Assembly: GCA_023375785.1 (NCBI GenBank) | Contig: SZWC01001534.1 | Span: 94,144-158,143 of the forward strand | Length of the DNA stretch: 64,000 nt | Direction of reading: 5' to 3' | Source of the DNA: Penium margaritaceum | Lineage: Eukaryota; Streptophyta; Zygnematophyceae; Desmidiales; Peniaceae | Part shown: positions 22,301 to 36,700 of the stretch, one piece after another | Numbering within the stretch: position 1 is the first letter of the stretch | Layout of the letters: the number at the start of each line of letters is the position of its first letter | Made by a program: the position numbers and the translations under genes | Notes under the pieces: generated by a model | What the model saw: only the letters and a program-made list of their open reading frames with translations | Database searches by the model: none | What the model was told of the DNA's origin: nothing

Positions 22301-25250
22301 TACATCCCAGTTACGCCCTAGTTGCACCCTTCTTGCACCCTAGTTGCACCCTGGTCTTGCACTTGTTGTGTCCTAGTTACACCCTAGTTACGCCCTTTTT
22401 GCGTCCTACTTGAACCCTAGTTGTGCCAAATATGTGTCCTGGTTATGCCCTCGTTTACTCCTCCTGTGCCCTATTTGCACCCTAGTTACGCCCTAGTTAT
22501 GCCCTGATTGAGTCCTAGGTTTGCCTTTCTTGTGTGATAGTTGCGTCCTAGTTGTGCCCCTAGTTACGCCTTGGTTGTGCCCTAGTTGTGCCGTTCTTGC
22601 ATCCTTGTTGCATCCTGGTTGCACCCTAGTTTGTCACAGTCACGTCCCATCTACACCTAAATGACGCTCTAGTTGTACCCTAGTTAAGTCCTAGTTGTGC
22701 CTTTCTTGTGTCCTAGTTGCACTCTAGTTATGTTCGATTTGTGCCCTAATTGTGCCATTCTTGCGCCCTAGTGGTGTCCTAATTGTGCCCTTGTTGTATC
22801 CTAGTTACGCCTTGGTTCAGTCCTCCTTGTCCCCTAGTTGTGCCCCACTTGGGCCCTACTTGTGCCCTAGTAGTGCCCTATTTGCATCCTCCTTGCACCC
22901 TTGTTGCGTCCTAGGCGTGCACTAGATATGCCCTAGTTGCGGCGTAGTCGCGCCCTTGTTGCGCATTATTTGCATCCTAGTTGCGCCCTAGTTGCTCCCT
23001 AGTTATGCCCTATTTATGCCAAAGATGTACCCTTCTTATGCCTTAGTTATATCCCAATTGCACCCTTGTTTCACACTAGTTTTCCATGGCTATGCCCTAG
23101 TTACGCCCTAGTTGCACCCTAGTTGCACCCTAGTTGTATCCAAGTTGTGTCCTACTTTTGCCCTTCTTGCATCCTAGGAATGCCATAAATGTCTCTTCGT
23201 TGCACCCTAGTTGTACCCTAGTTGTACCCTTCTTGCACCCTTGTTGTGCCCTAGTTGCACCCTAGTTACACCCTTGTTGCATCCTTGTTGTGTCCTACTT
23301 GCGCCCTAGTTGAGCCCTAGTTGTTGCCTAGTTGCTCCTTAGTTGTGCCCTTGTTACGTCCTAGTTACGCCCATGTTGTGCCCTCCTTGCACCCTTGTTA
23401 CATCCTGGTTGCACCCTAGTTCGCCATGTTATATCTTATATCCGCCTCAATTGGGCTCTAGTTGTGCCCGGGTTGCCCCCTAGTTTCATCCTTCTTGTGC
23501 CCTTGTTACACCCTACTAATGTCTCATTTAGGTCCTAGTTGCGTCCTAGTTGCGTCCTAGGTTGTTATTCTTGCGTCCAAGTTGCGCCCTTGTTGCGTCC
23601 TAGTCACTCACAAGTTGCGCCTAAGCTGCGCCACTCTTGCAACCTAGTGGCATCCTAGTTGCGTCCTAATTGCGCCCTAGTATGCCCTCCTTGCATCCTA
23701 GTTATTCCTTACTTGCACCCTACTTATGCCCTAGTTGTGCCCTAGTTATGCCCTAGTTGCGCCCTAGTTGCGTCCTTCTTGCGCCCCAGTTGCACCATAG
23801 TTGCTCCCCAGTTGCATCCTACCTACACTGGAATTGCGTCCTTCCACCTTGGTTACACACTCGTTCCGCCCTAGTTTGCAATAGCTACATCCTAGGTGCG
23901 TCCTAGTTGCGTCCTAGGTGCGTCGTAGTTGTATCCTAGTTGTGTCCTTCTTGTGCCCTACTTGCACCCTAGTTCTTCCCTTGTTGTACCCTAGTTGTGC
24001 CCTATATGCACCCTTCTTGCATCCTAGTTGTGACGGAAGTACTCATTGGCTATGCCCTAGTTGAGCCCTGGTTAAACCCTTCTTGTACCCTAGCTGCACC
24101 CTAGCTGCACCCTAGTTGCACCCTAGTTGCTCCGTAGTTGTAACCTTCTTGCACCTTAGATGCGCCCTAGATGTGCCTTAGTTATGCCATAGTTGTACCC
24201 TAGTTTTACCCGTCTCTTGCCCCGGTTGCACCGTAGGTATGGCCTATTTGCGTCCTAGTTGTGCTCTAGTTGTATTGTTCTTGTGCCCTAGTTGCGTCCA
24301 AGTTCACCATAGTTACACCCATGTTGCGTCCTAGTTGTGCCCTAGTTATGCCTTAGTTGCGCCCTAATTGCGCCCAAGTTGCCCCCTAGTTGTGACGCCC
24401 TAGTTACGCCCTTGTTGCTTCATAGTTGTGCCCTAGTTGCACCTTATTTGCTCCGTACTTGTGACCTAGTTGCGCCATACTTGTACCGTGGTTGCACCCT
24501 CATGACGCCCTAGTGGAGTCCTACTGGGACCCTAGTGGCACCCTTGTTGTACCCTAGTTGCACCCTAGTTTCATCCTCGTTGTGCCCGAGTTGTGCTCTA
24601 GTTGAGCTGTAGTTGTGCCCTAGTTGCGTCCAAGTTGTGCCCCAGTTGTGCCCTTCGTGCACACTAGTTATGCCCTGGTTACGCCCTAGTTGCACCCCAA
24701 TTATGATCTAGTGGAGCCCTTTTTGTGCCCTAGATGTGCCATAGATGCACCCTAGCTACGCCCTAGCTGCACCATAACTACACCCTTCTTGTGCCCTACA
24801 TGCATGCTACTTGCACCCTAGTTACACCTAAGTTATGCCAAAGTTTAGCCTTTCATGTGTTTTAGTTGCACCCTAGTTGCATCCTCGTTGTGCCCTAGTT
24901 TTGCCCATCTTGTGTCCTAGTTGCTTCCTATTTGCTTCCTAATTGCTTCCTAGTTGTTTCCTAGTTTGCCATAGTTACCCCCTAGCTACGCCCTTGTTGC
25001 ATCCGAGTTATGTCTAGTTGCACCCTTCTTGCATCCTAGCTGCGCCCTAGTTGCATCCTCGTTACACAGTCATTACGACCGAGTTGTGCCCTCCTTGCGC
25101 CATAGTTACGACCTTGTTGTACCCTAGTGTTTGCCCTATTTTTACCCTAGTTGCACCCTTCCTACACCCTCATTACGCCCTAGTTATACCTTGCTTGTGC
25201 CTACTTGTGCCCTACTTGTACCCTTGTTGCTCCCTAGTTGTTCCGTAGTT
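19358..25250 (+). repeat. 11-bp satellite array, C-rich strand, ending at inversion point
   Basis: Nearly 5.9 kb of the TTGCGCCCTAG satellite, all in C-rich orientation on the plus strand. It stops abruptly at 25250 in ...GTTCCGTAGTT, and the next base begins the same satellite in the opposite orientation. Open frames such as 21523-21708 and 25051-25248 are repeat translations. Confidence 0.95.
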
Positions 25251-25300
25251 GGGTGAAACTAGGGTGCAACTAGGGTACAACTAGGGCACAACTCGGGTAC
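25251..25300 (-). repeat. First inverted satellite monomers after the head-to-head junction
   Basis: About 50 bp of G-rich orientation satellite (GGGTGAAACTAGGGTGCAAC) directly follow the C-rich array, then the solo LTR interrupts at 25301. The last five bases, GGTAC, form the left side of the LTR target duplication. Confidence 0.9.
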
Positions 25301-26140
25301 TGTTGGGAAAGTGGCCTACTTCGTGCCCATACCCATCGTGACGTATGCAACAGTTGAATAGGGCATAGTTGTCAAAACTTGAAACTTGAAGTAGGCTCTT
25401 CGCACTACAGTCGCAGACAGCAAGTGACACAAACACTATCACAGAACCGCTGACGTGGTTGGAGATGAAGACATGACTACGGTCAATGATCGAGTGAGAT
25501 CGGTGCATCTCGCTCAGTCCTTGGTTCAGTGGATTAAAGACCTTACATGAGCAATCGGAGAGCGGAAGATCGTCCTGAAGACCAGGATCTCATCTCCACG
25601 GTTGATGGCTCGAGAGTTTGAGCAGGAGCTTCTCTTGAGCATCAAGCGGTGGATCGACGGTGAAAAGAAGATTGCCACTGATTTGGACGATCTTGTCCGT
25701 GTATGGCACCGAGGGCGCTGGGCATCCGCCAACCTCGGTCTGCCAATGACTGGGAGTCATCGAGCGGCGTTCGGATGACCATGTGACTAAGGTATCGAAA
25801 GACACAGGTCACCGGACTACCTGACACTTGTATTTTACTGCTGATAGCTAGTGCAGTGAGATGAATAACCGTAGGTTTGTATTTCCTATTGCTTCGCCCC
25901 TACTTCATTATTTCAATCAAGAGTTGGACCATATGAAATCTCTTGAGACGAGCAGTGTGTTTGCGCCATGAGTTGATTTTATTAGAGCACGTGTGTAAGT
26001 GTATCTTGAGCACAAGTGAATGTGTGTGCATGAAGTGACAAGTGCAACTGCGGTTGCTGTACCTCACGAGATCAAGAGCTGTACTATTCAAAAAGGAAAA
26101 TGCAAGGTACTAGAAGATTCTAGAGGGTTTTATTTCAACA
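25301..26140. mobile_element. Solo LTR (840 bp) inserted in the satellite
   Basis: The segment starts TGTTGGGAAAG and ends TTTCAACA, giving the TG...CA termini and 5-bp inverted ends (TGTTG/CAACA) of an LTR. It is flanked by GGTAC (25296-25300) and CGTAC (26141-26145), a 5-bp target duplication with one difference, and by satellite on both sides. No PBS, polypurine tract or coding domain is present, which points to a solo LTR left by recombination. Small open frames on the minus strand have no recognisable product. It does not resemble the copia-1 or gypsy LTRs here, so its parent family is not in the window; orientation is unknown. Confidence 0.8.
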
Positions 26141-26145
26141 CGTAC

Positions 26146-29100
26146 TACTAGGGCACAGCTATGGCATAAGAAGGATGAAACTAGGGTAAAACTATGGCAC
26201 AAATAGGGGAAAAATAGGAAGAAAATGAGGTGGAACTAGGGTGCAACTAGGATGCAACTAGGACATAACTGGGGCGCAAGTAGGGTGCAACTTGGGCTCA
26301 AGTAGAGCGGAATTAGAGCCCAAATAGGGTGCAACCAGGGTACAAGTAGGGCGTAATTATGGTGAACTAAGGCATAACTTGGACGCAATTGGGGCATAAG
26401 AAGGACATAACTAGGGCGCAACTAGGGCACAAGAAGGGTGCAACGAGGGCATAATCAGGGTGTAACTAGTGTACAATGAGGGCGCAAATAGGGTGCCACT
26501 ACCGTGCAACTAGGGCACAAGAAGGGTGCAAGAGGACAGAACTAGGACATAACTAGGACGCAACTTGGGCGCAACTAGGGTGCAAGAAAGGCACTACTAG
26601 TGCGCACGTGGAGTGCAAATAGGGCACAACTAGTGTGGAAGAAGGGCACTTCTAAGGCGCAAGTAGGGGTTAGTTTGGGCGCAACTGGGATGCAACCAAG
26701 GCGCAAGAAGGGCACAACTAGGGTACAACTAGGACGTAGCTACGGAGCAACTAGGGCGTAATTAGGTTGGAAAAAGGGTGAAACTAGGGCACAACTAGGG
26801 CATAATTAGGGCACAACTAGGGCCAAATGAGGGTACATGAAAGGCACAACTATGGCGTAAGTAATGCACAAGTGGGACACAACTAGGGTAAAACTAGGGT
26901 GCAACTAGGGTACAACTAGGATACAACCACGGTGCAACTAGGCCGCAATTTGGACACAGCTGTGGTGTACAAATGGAAAAACAGGATGTAACAAGGGCGC
27001 AACTAGGGTGCAAGAATGGAAAAACTAGGGTGCAGGCTGGGCGCAACTAGTGCATAAGTAGGGTACAACTAGGGTGCAACTAGGGAGTAACTATGACCAA
27101 GAATGGTACAACTAGGGTGCAACTAGGGCACAAAGGGCACAACTAGGGCGTAACCAGGGCGCAACAAGGGCACAACTAGGGCGCAAGAAGGGAGTAACAA
27201 GGAAGCAACTAGGATGCAGCTTGGGCGCAACTAGGACACAATGAGGGTACAGCGAGGATACAAATAGGGTGTAACTAGGATGGAGAAGGGCATAAATATG
27301 GCACAACAAGGAAGTAATTAGGATGAAACTAGGGCATCACAAGGGCACAAGAAGGGTGTAAGTAGGATGCAACTAGGACGTAACTAGAACAGAACTAGGA
27401 CACAACTATGGGATATCTAGGGCACAAAAATGGTGTAACTAGGAAAAAACTAGGACATAAGTAGAGTGTAACTAGGGTGTAACTAGGATGTAATCATGGC
27501 GAACGAGGACGTAAATAGGGAGCAACTATGGAGCAAGAAGGGTGCAACTAGGACGTAATGAGAGCGCAACGAGGGTGCAACTAGGATACAACTATGTCAA
27601 AGGTTTGAAACTAGGGTGTAACTAGGGTGTAATTAGGGTGCAACTAGGATGTAGCTATGGCACAATAAGGGTACAACTAGGGAAAAGCTGGGATGTAGCT
27701 AGGGAGCACCTAGTGTGCAACTAGGGTGCAAGAAGTGTGCAACTAGGGTGCAACTAGGGCGCAACTAGGATGAAACTAGGGCACAAATATGATTCAATAG
27801 GAAACCAGGACACACCTAGGACGTAATTGGGTTACAAGCAGGGCACAACTATGGTGTAAGAAAGTTGCAACTAGGGTGCAACTACAATGTAGCTAGGGTA
27901 CAACGAGGTCACAAACAGGGTACGAGAAGGGCACAACTATGGTGCAACTAATGTGCACATAGGGCGCAACTAGGATGAAGCTAGGGCGCAACTAGGGTAC
28001 ATCTAGGGCGCAAGTAGGGTGCAATAAACAAGTAGCCAGAATGCACCTAGGGCACAACTATGGAAATCTAGGACATAACTAGGGTACATGTCGGGAGCAA
28101 CAGGGGTAAAACTCAAGGATAACTGGGGCAAAACTAGGGCACTTCTAGGGTGCAACAAGGGTGCAACTAGGGTACACAGATCCTATCTTTGGCGAACTAG
28201 ATCAAACAAGGACACAACTATGGCGCAAGAAGGGCACAACTAGGGCGCAAATAGGATGCAACTAGGGCGCAACTAGGGCACAAGAAAGGTAGAACTAGTA
28301 CAAAAATAGGAAATTTGTAGGGCATAACTGGGTGTAACAAGGGTTCAAGGAGGACACAACCAAGACGCATCTAGGGCGCAACTAGGGCAACACTAGGGCT
28401 TAAGTAGGGTGCAAGAAGGGCACACATTGGACGTAACTAGGGTATAAGTAGGAAGCAACTAGGGTACACAACTAGGGCACAATAGGGGCACAACTAAGGC
28501 ATAACTAGGCCGTAACTAGTGGACAAACAGCACGCAAAAAGGACAGAACTATGATGCAACTAGGGCGTAACTGGGGCGTGATTAGGACGAAACTGCGGTG
28601 CAACTGCGGTGCAATAAGGATGCCACTAGGGCACAACTCAGACGCAACAAAGGCATAACTAGGGTGCAAGAACAGAACAACTAGGCCGTGCCTAGGGTGC
28701 AACTAGGACGCAGCTAGGCTGCAACTAGAGCGCAAGAAGGTCGCATCTCAGACAAAACAAGGACAAAACTAGTGTGCAACCAGGGTACAAATAGGGTGCA
28801 AGAAGAGAAAAAGTAAAGCGTAACTAGGACAAAACAAGGAAACAACTAAGGCACAACAAGGGCTCAAAACGGACACAACTAGGAAGCACCGAGGGCACAA
28901 CTAGGACGCAACTCGGGTGCAACTTTGGGACAACTCTGGCATAAGAAGGGCGTAGCTTGGGCAGAACTAGGGCACAACTAGGGAGCAACTAGGGTGTAAG
29001 AAGTGCGTAACAAGGGTGCAACTAGGGAGAAACTATGATGCAACTAGGATGTACCTATGATGTAACAAGGAAGCAACTAGGGCATAACTAGGTTGCAAGG

Positions 29101-32100
29101 AGGGCACAATTATGTTGTATGAAGTGCACAACTAGGGTGTAACTAGAACGTAGTTAGGGTGAAACATTGTCACAAATAGGGCGGAAAAAGGGCACAACCA
29201 TGCTCAACTAGGGTACAACAAGGGCGCAACTAGCGTGAAACTAGGGTACAACTAGGGCGCAAATAGGGTGCAGTTAGGATGCAGCTAGGACATAAATATG
29301 ATAAACAAGGACACAATTATGGCGTATGTAGGGAGTAACAAGGATGCAACTAGGGTGAAACCAGGGTGTAACTAGGATGCAACTAGGGCACAACTAGGGT
29401 GCAATTACGGTGTAACTGTGGTGAACTAGAGAAAACTAGGGCATAAATAGGGCTCAAAAAGGGCACAACTAGGGCGCAACTAGGGCGCAAGAAGGGTCCA
29501 ACTAAGATGCAACTAGGATGCAAGTAGGACGTAAATCGGTCGTAACTAGGACATTCAAAGGGCGTACGTAGGGCGTAACAAGGGCGCATCTAGGGTGTAG
29601 TTAGGACGCAACTAGGGCTAAACTACAGCTCAACCAGGGCGCAACTAGTGTGCAAGAACGGCACAACTTGGACATGACTAAGACTTAACGAAGATGCAAC
29701 AACAGCCCACAATCAGGGCGCAAGAAGGGCACAACTGAAACATGACTAAGGCCCAACTAGGTGAAAAATGGGGCACAAAATGGGCCAAGCTCGGATCCAA
29801 TTAGGGAATAGGGTGTAAGTAGGGTAGAACTAGGATGCCACTACGGCGCAACTAGGGCACATCTAGGGCCTAACTTGGACGCAAGAAGGGCGCAACAAGG
29901 GTGTAACTAGGGTGCAAATAGGACGCATCTACGGGGCAACTAGGGCGCCATAATGGAGCAACTAGGCCATAACTAGGGCATAACTAGTGCGTAACCAGGA
30001 TACAAATAGGGCGCAAGAAGGACGTAAGTAAAGCGGAAGTATGGCATAACTAGGGCACAACTAGGGCACAACTAGGACACAAGAAGGGCGCAATAAGGGC
30101 GCAATGAGGGCACAACCAGGATGCACTTGGGGTGTAACTACGACACATGAAGGGCGCAACTAGACTATAGTTTGAGCGCTATTAGGGTATACGTGTGGCA
30201 CAAACAACGCTTAACTTGGATGCAACTGGGATCAAACCAGGGCAAAAATAGGTTACAACTAAAGCACAACTAGGGCCTAGATAGGGTGCAACTAGGACGC
30301 AACTAGGTTGAAACTAGGGTGCAACTAGGGCAAAACTAGGACAAAACAATTTTGTAACTAGGGCAGAACAAGGGCACAACAAGGTTGCAACTAGGGTGGA
30401 ACTAGGGCACAAGAAGGGTACAACTAACGGACAACTAGGGTGTAAGTAGGACGCAACCAGGGTGTAACTAGGGTGCAATAAGGACACAACTAGGGTTGCA
30501 ACAAGGGCATAGCAAACATTCAACTAGGGCGCAACTAGGGTGCAATAAGGGCATACATAGGGTGTAAATAGGAGACAACTAGGGTGCAACTAGGGTGCAA
30601 CTAGGGTGCAACTAGGGCACAAGAAGGGTATAACTAGGGTGTAACCAGGGTGCAACTAGGACGCAAGAAGGGCACAATAATGGTGCAACTAGTGTGTAAC
30701 TAGGTTGCCACTAGTGCTCAAGTAGGACGCCAGAAGGGCACAATTATGACGGAACTAGGAAAAAACTAGGACACAATGAGGGTGCAACGAGGGCAAAAGA
30801 AGGGCGCAATGAGGGCGTAACTGAGGCGCAACAATGGTGCAAGTAGAGCATAAGAAGGGCGCAACTAGGCCGTAACTAGGAAATGATAAGGGTAAAACTA
30901 GAGCCCAACTAGGACATAGCAAGGACACAAGTATGACGCAACTAGAGAAAAACTAGGATGCAACTCGGTTGCACCTAAGGCGCAACTAGGGTACAACTAG
31001 GGCACAACTAGGGAGCAACTAGGGCGCAACTAGAATACAATTTGGCCATAGAAATGGCAAACTAGGGCAGAACTGGGACGCAACTAGGGTGCAATAAAGG
31101 TACAACTAGGGCGCAGCTAGGGCGCAACTAGGGCGCAAATAGGGTGCAACTAGGGGGTAACTATGGCCAACGAGGACACACCTAGGGCACTAGGTTACAA
31201 GAAGGGTGTAACTAGGATGCATCTAGAGCGCAACCAAGAAGAAACTAAGGTGCAACTAGCACACAAGAAATGTGCAGCTAGGGGGGGACTACGGTGTAAC
31301 TAGGGTGCAACTAGGGTGCAACTTGGGTGTAACTATGGTGCAATTAGAGCACAACTAGGATGCACATGGGGCACAATTGGGACGCCACTACAGATCAATA
31401 TGGATGCAACTAGTGCGTAACTAGGTCATACCTAAAGCACAAGTACGGTGCAACTAGGATGGAGGAATGGAAAAACAACAACGCAACATGGGTGGACCCA
31501 GACTGTACATAGGACCTTACTAGGATGGAAGAGAAATACAGCTAGGGCGCAACTTGGACGCAACTAGGGAGTAACTAGGGAGCCACTCGGCCGCAACCAG
31601 GGCACAACTAGGGTGCAACTAGGGTGCAATCAGGATGTAAGAAGTGAGCAACTAGGGTACAACGAGGGTGTAACTAGGGCACAAGTAGGGCACAACAAGG
31701 GCGCAAGAATGGTGCACATAGGGTACAACTAGGACATGATTAGGGGGCAACTAGGTTACAACTAGAGTGCAACTGTGAAACACAAGGGTACAGCTGGGAT
31801 GCATCTAGGATGAAACTAGGGTGCAACTAAGTGACAACTAGGGCTCAACTAAGGTGCAACTAGGAAATAGCTAGGGTGCAACTAGGGCAAAAGCATGGAA
31901 AACTATGGCGTGACCAGGTGCAACTAGGACGCACGTATGGTGCAACTAGGACGCACGTATGGTGCAACTAGGGTGCAAGTTGGGCACAACTCGTGTGGGT
32001 AACAGGACACGACTAGGGGGCAACTATGGTGCAACTAGAGCATAACTATGGCGCAGCTATGGCAAAACTGGGGTGCAAGAAATGTAAAACGATAACGTAA

Positions 32101-32982
32101 TTAGGGTACAACCAAGGTGCAACTAGGGTGTAATGAGGGCATAACTATGGCATAACTAGGAAGCAACTAGGGTGCAAGAAGGGCGCCAAAGGGATGGAAC
32201 GAGGGTAGAACTTGGACGTAACTAGGGTGTAACTAGTGTGCAAGAAGGACGTAACTAGGAACTTGGGCGCAACTAGGATGTAACTTTAGCGCAACTAGGG
32301 CACAACTGGGTTGCAACTAGGGTGTAACCAGGGCATAACTAAGGTACAAGTAGGGTGCTACTAGGGTAGAACTATAGCACAAGTAGGGCACAACTAGGGA
32401 GCTACTAGGGTTTAACTAGGGTGTAACTAGGATGAAACAAGGGCATATCTAGGGCGCAACCAGAGAGCAACTTGGAAGCACATAGGGTGCAACTAGGGCG
32501 CAACTTGCATGCAACTAGGATTCAACTATGGAAAACTAGGATGCAACTAGGGTGGAACTAGGACACAACTAGGACGTAAAAAGGGCATAACTAGGATTTA
32601 AATGGAATGCAACTAGGTCGCAACTAAGGTGCAACAAAGGTGCAACTAGGGCACAATTGGGGTGTGCCTTGGGCGTAACTTGTGCGTACCTGAGGGTCAA
32701 CCAGGACATAAGAAGGGTGCAAACAGGGCCCAACAAATATGCAAGAAGAACACAACTATGACACACCTAGTGCATAATGAGGGTGCAACTAGGGAAAAAC
32801 AAGGGATTGAGAAGGGCGCAACAAGAGCATAGCTCGTGCACAACTTGGGTACAACCATGACACTTTTTGAATACAAGAAGGGTGCAACCACTGCGGAACT
32901 AGGATGTAACTTGGACTCAACTAGGACGTAACTAGGGTGAAGTAAGGGAGAAACTAGGATGCAACTAGGGTGTAACTTAGAC
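26146..32982 (-). repeat. 11-bp satellite array, G-rich strand
   Basis: About 6.8 kb of the same satellite in reverse orientation (CTAGGGCGCAA). Variants mirror those of the left arm: CTAGGGTGCAA, CTAGGGCACAA, CTAGGACGCAA and the AAGAAGGG form. All minus-strand open frames inside (for example 27112-27309 and 30314-30523) give the same Leu/Pro/Ser/Cys/Ala repeat pattern and are not genes. Confidence 0.95.
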
Positions 32983-33791
32983 GAAATGTCCGAAACAAAC
33001 AATACCCACAAGACACACAAGAACCTGGACCAAAAACATTGCCACTCCTCCGCAAGTCCAAAACTGGAAGTTTCACAATAAAGAACATTCAGTGATCTGT
33101 TTCACCTCAGTAATTGGATACACTCAACAGTCCCGGCTGACCCTCACAAGCAATGGCTCTGAAATTCTAATTGGATACCAGTGCCCCGAGATCACCGGGC
33201 CTAACCGCTGACCTACAAACTTGACCTGAGGGAATCTACCAGAAACAGATGAGCGATTCAATAGCTACAATGCGGCAACGGACAGGAAAGGGAGCTCCAC
33301 CGCACCTGAGCGAAAACGACCAAAAGCACCAAGCATGGCACTCAGGGCCATAAGACCTCCATGCGCAGTGGCAACAATAGCAGCAGCGTGTCTGCAGTTG
33401 TGTCTTAGCTACTATCCACCTTAGTTGGTGGACCTTGCCTAGGCCAGTAATGGAGATGTACATGAACTCATCTTGATGTAATAAGATTCATTGATGTGCC
33501 TCTCTCCTTTCGGATGCCTACCTTTGGGCTATGGCGCCTTCATCCATGATTTACTTCTAGCCATCCACCTCCAGGCTCATGGACTTCTTTGCGTCTGATA
33601 TTCTATCCCCATCCACTTGCATTCCTCAGTGCCCGTCCTCTCTTATTGTGGTACACCAATACTCTTCTTTGCTTTTCTTTACTTCTGAATTTCTATCCTC
33701 CCCCACTTGTGTTCCTCTATGTCAGCCCTCAGGCTGCGACTCATGAATTCTCCTTGACTTCATTGCCACGTATTTGCACTTCAATGATGTG
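32983..33791. repeat. Unidentified interspersed repeat, copy A
   Basis: About 0.8 kb of non-satellite sequence that is a diverged relative of 37213-38348. Shared landmarks in the same order include ACTCCTCCGC near the start, CTATCCACCTTAG, GACCTTGCCT-like sequence, TCTCTCCTTT, and CATCCACTTG followed by CCTCTCTTA. No protein domain is visible in either copy. It could be a non-autonomous LTR element or a unit of a larger satellite repeat; I cannot see terminal repeats. Confidence 0.7.
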
Positions 33792-36700
33792 GCAAACTAG
33801 GGCGCAACAAGGGCACAACTAGGGTAGAACTATGGCAGAAATAGGTCGTAAGGATGCAACTATGGCGCCATTAGGGCATAAGTAGGGCACAACTAGGGAA
33901 CAACAGGGATGCAAGAAGTCGTAACTAGCGTACAAAAAGGATGCACCTAGGACAAAGTAGGGCGTAAACAAGTACCAACTTTGACGCAAGTAGGATGCAA
34001 CTAGGACACAACTAGTGCGTAACTAGGAAGCTACAAGGTCGCAACTAGAGTGCAATAATGGCGCAAATAGGACGCAACTAGGGTCAACTAGGGCACAAGT
34101 AGGGAGCCATGAGGATACAAAAAGGGCAAAACTGAGGCAAAACTAGGGCATAACTGGGGCACAGCTAGGGTGCAACTAGGGCGGAAGAAGGGCACAACTA
34201 GGGCACAAGAAGGACACAACTAGGGTGCAACTGGGTCATAACTAAGTTGCAACTAGAGTGCAACTGGGATACAAGAAGCGTGAAACTAGGGTACAAGTAG
34301 GGTGTAACTAGGGTGCAACTAGGATGCAACAAGGGTGGAGAAGGGATGTATTAGGGCGCAACCAGGGTGCAACTAGGAAGCAACTAGGATGCAACCAGGA
34401 TGCAAAAAGGACATAACTAGGGTGAAACTAGGGTACAAGAAGGGCCCAACTAGGGCAAAACTAGGCCGCAACTAGGACACAACTACATCGCAAGTAGAGC
34501 TCAACTAGGGTGTAACTAGGGTAGAAGAAGGCTACAAGTAGTGCGCATGTATGATGTGTTTAAGCCGTAAGAAGAACACAATTAGGGTGCAACTAGGGCA
34601 CTACTAGGGTGCAAATAGGATGGAACTAAGACGCAACTTGGGTGCAACTACAGCCTAAGAACGGCACAACTAGGATGCAGTAAGGGCATCATGAGGGTGC
34701 AACTAGGGCCCGACTAGGACACAAGAAGGACGCAAAGATCGTACAACATGGGCACAACTTGGATGCAACTAGGGTGAAACAAGGATGCAACTAGAGTACA
34801 ACTAGTGCACAACTACGGTACAACTATAGCACACTGGGGCGTACAAATGGAAAACCAAGGCGCATCTAGGATGCAACTAAGGCACAAGAAGGGCGCAACT
34901 ACGGCACAACTAGGGCGCAACTAAGGCATAACCAGGGCACAACAAGGGCGTAACTTTAAACAAGTAGGGTGAAATTAGGACAAAAGCAGGGTGCAACAAG
35001 GAACGCAACCAGCAGTCTAGTAGGATACAACTAGGGCACAACTAGGGTACAAATAGGATGCACGAAATGTGTTCCAAAGGTCCAACTAGGGCAGAAATAG
35101 GGCGCAACTAGGACGCAAATAGGGTGCAAGAAGGATGCAACTTGGACGCAACTAGTGCACAACTAGGTTGTAAGTAGGGCGCAATTAAGGCATAACTAAT
35201 GCTTAATAGGGCGCAAGAGGGACAAAACTATGCCACAAACAAGACAAAAATATGATGCCATTATGGTGCAATGGGGGCGCAAGAAGGGCGTAACTAATGT
35301 CCAACAAGGGCGCACCTAGGGCTCAACTAGAATGCAAGTAGGACTCAAAAATGCCAAAACTAGGATGCATCAAGGGCGGAACTAGGCCGCAAGTAAGGCA
35401 TAAGTAGGACGCAGGTCAGAAGCTGCTAGGGTGAAACTAGGGCATAACTAGGTAGTACATAGGGAGCAACTAAGATGCAAGAATGGTGCAACGAGGGCAC
35501 AACTAGGGTGTAACTAGGGCGTAATTAGAACACAAGGACACAACTGGAGCACATATAGGGCTTAACTAAGGCGCAATAAGTGCACAACTAGGGTGCAACC
35601 AAGGGATATCTCGGGTGCAACTAGGTCACAAATAGGACGCACAAAGAGCGCAACTATGAAGCTACTATGGTACTACTGGGTTGTAGCTAGGATGAAACTT
35701 GGGTGCAACTAGGGTACAACTAGGGCACAGCTAGGGTGAAACTAGGATGCAACTAGGGTGCAAATAGGGTGAAACATTGGCAAACTAGGACACAACTAGG
35801 ATACAACTAGGGCACAAGTAGGATAAAATTAGGACGCAAGTTAGGAGCAAACTAGTGCGTAACTAGGGTGCACAACTATGACTCTACTAGGGTGCAAGAC
35901 GGAAGCAACTAGGGGACAACTATCGCACAACAAGAGCATAACTAGTGCACAACTAGGGCATAAGAATGGTGTAACTAGGAAGACATTAGAGTGTAACTAG
36001 GGTGCAACTAGGGCGCAACTAGGATTCAAGAAGGGTGTAGCTAGGGTACAACTAAGGTGTAACTTGGGTATAACTATGTTGCAACTAGGGTACAAGAAGG
36101 GTGTAACTAGAGTGTGAATAGGGCATAACTAGGGTAGAACTACGTGTATAACTACAGTGCAAGAAGGGAAGGAAATGGGTGTAGCTAGGACATAACTACG
36201 GCGCAACTGAGGTGTAACTAGGGTATAAGGAGAGGACAAATAAGATGCAACTTGGGCACAACTAGAGTGCAACTCTGGCGCAACTAGAGTACAACTAGAT
36301 TGCAACTTTCCCGGAACCAGGATGCAACTAGGAAACAAGTAGGGTGCTTCTAGGGTATAACTATGGCACAACTAGGCATAACTAGGGAGCCACTAGGGTT
36401 CAATTAGTTTGTAACTAGGATGCATCTACAAGATAACTAGGGTGCAGCTGGGACACAACCTATACACAACAAGTGTACAAGTAGGGTGCAATTCATGCGC
36501 AACTAGGCTATAGTTATGACAAACAAAGACATAAACAAGACAACCAGAGGGAAAGAAGGATACAACTAGGACATACCTGGGAGCAATGGAGACGCAACTA
36601 GCACGCAACTAGGACGCAATGAGGGTAAAACTAGGGCGTACCTTGGGCGTAAACAGGGTGTAACTAGTGCTCAACCATATGCAACAAGGGCACAATCATG

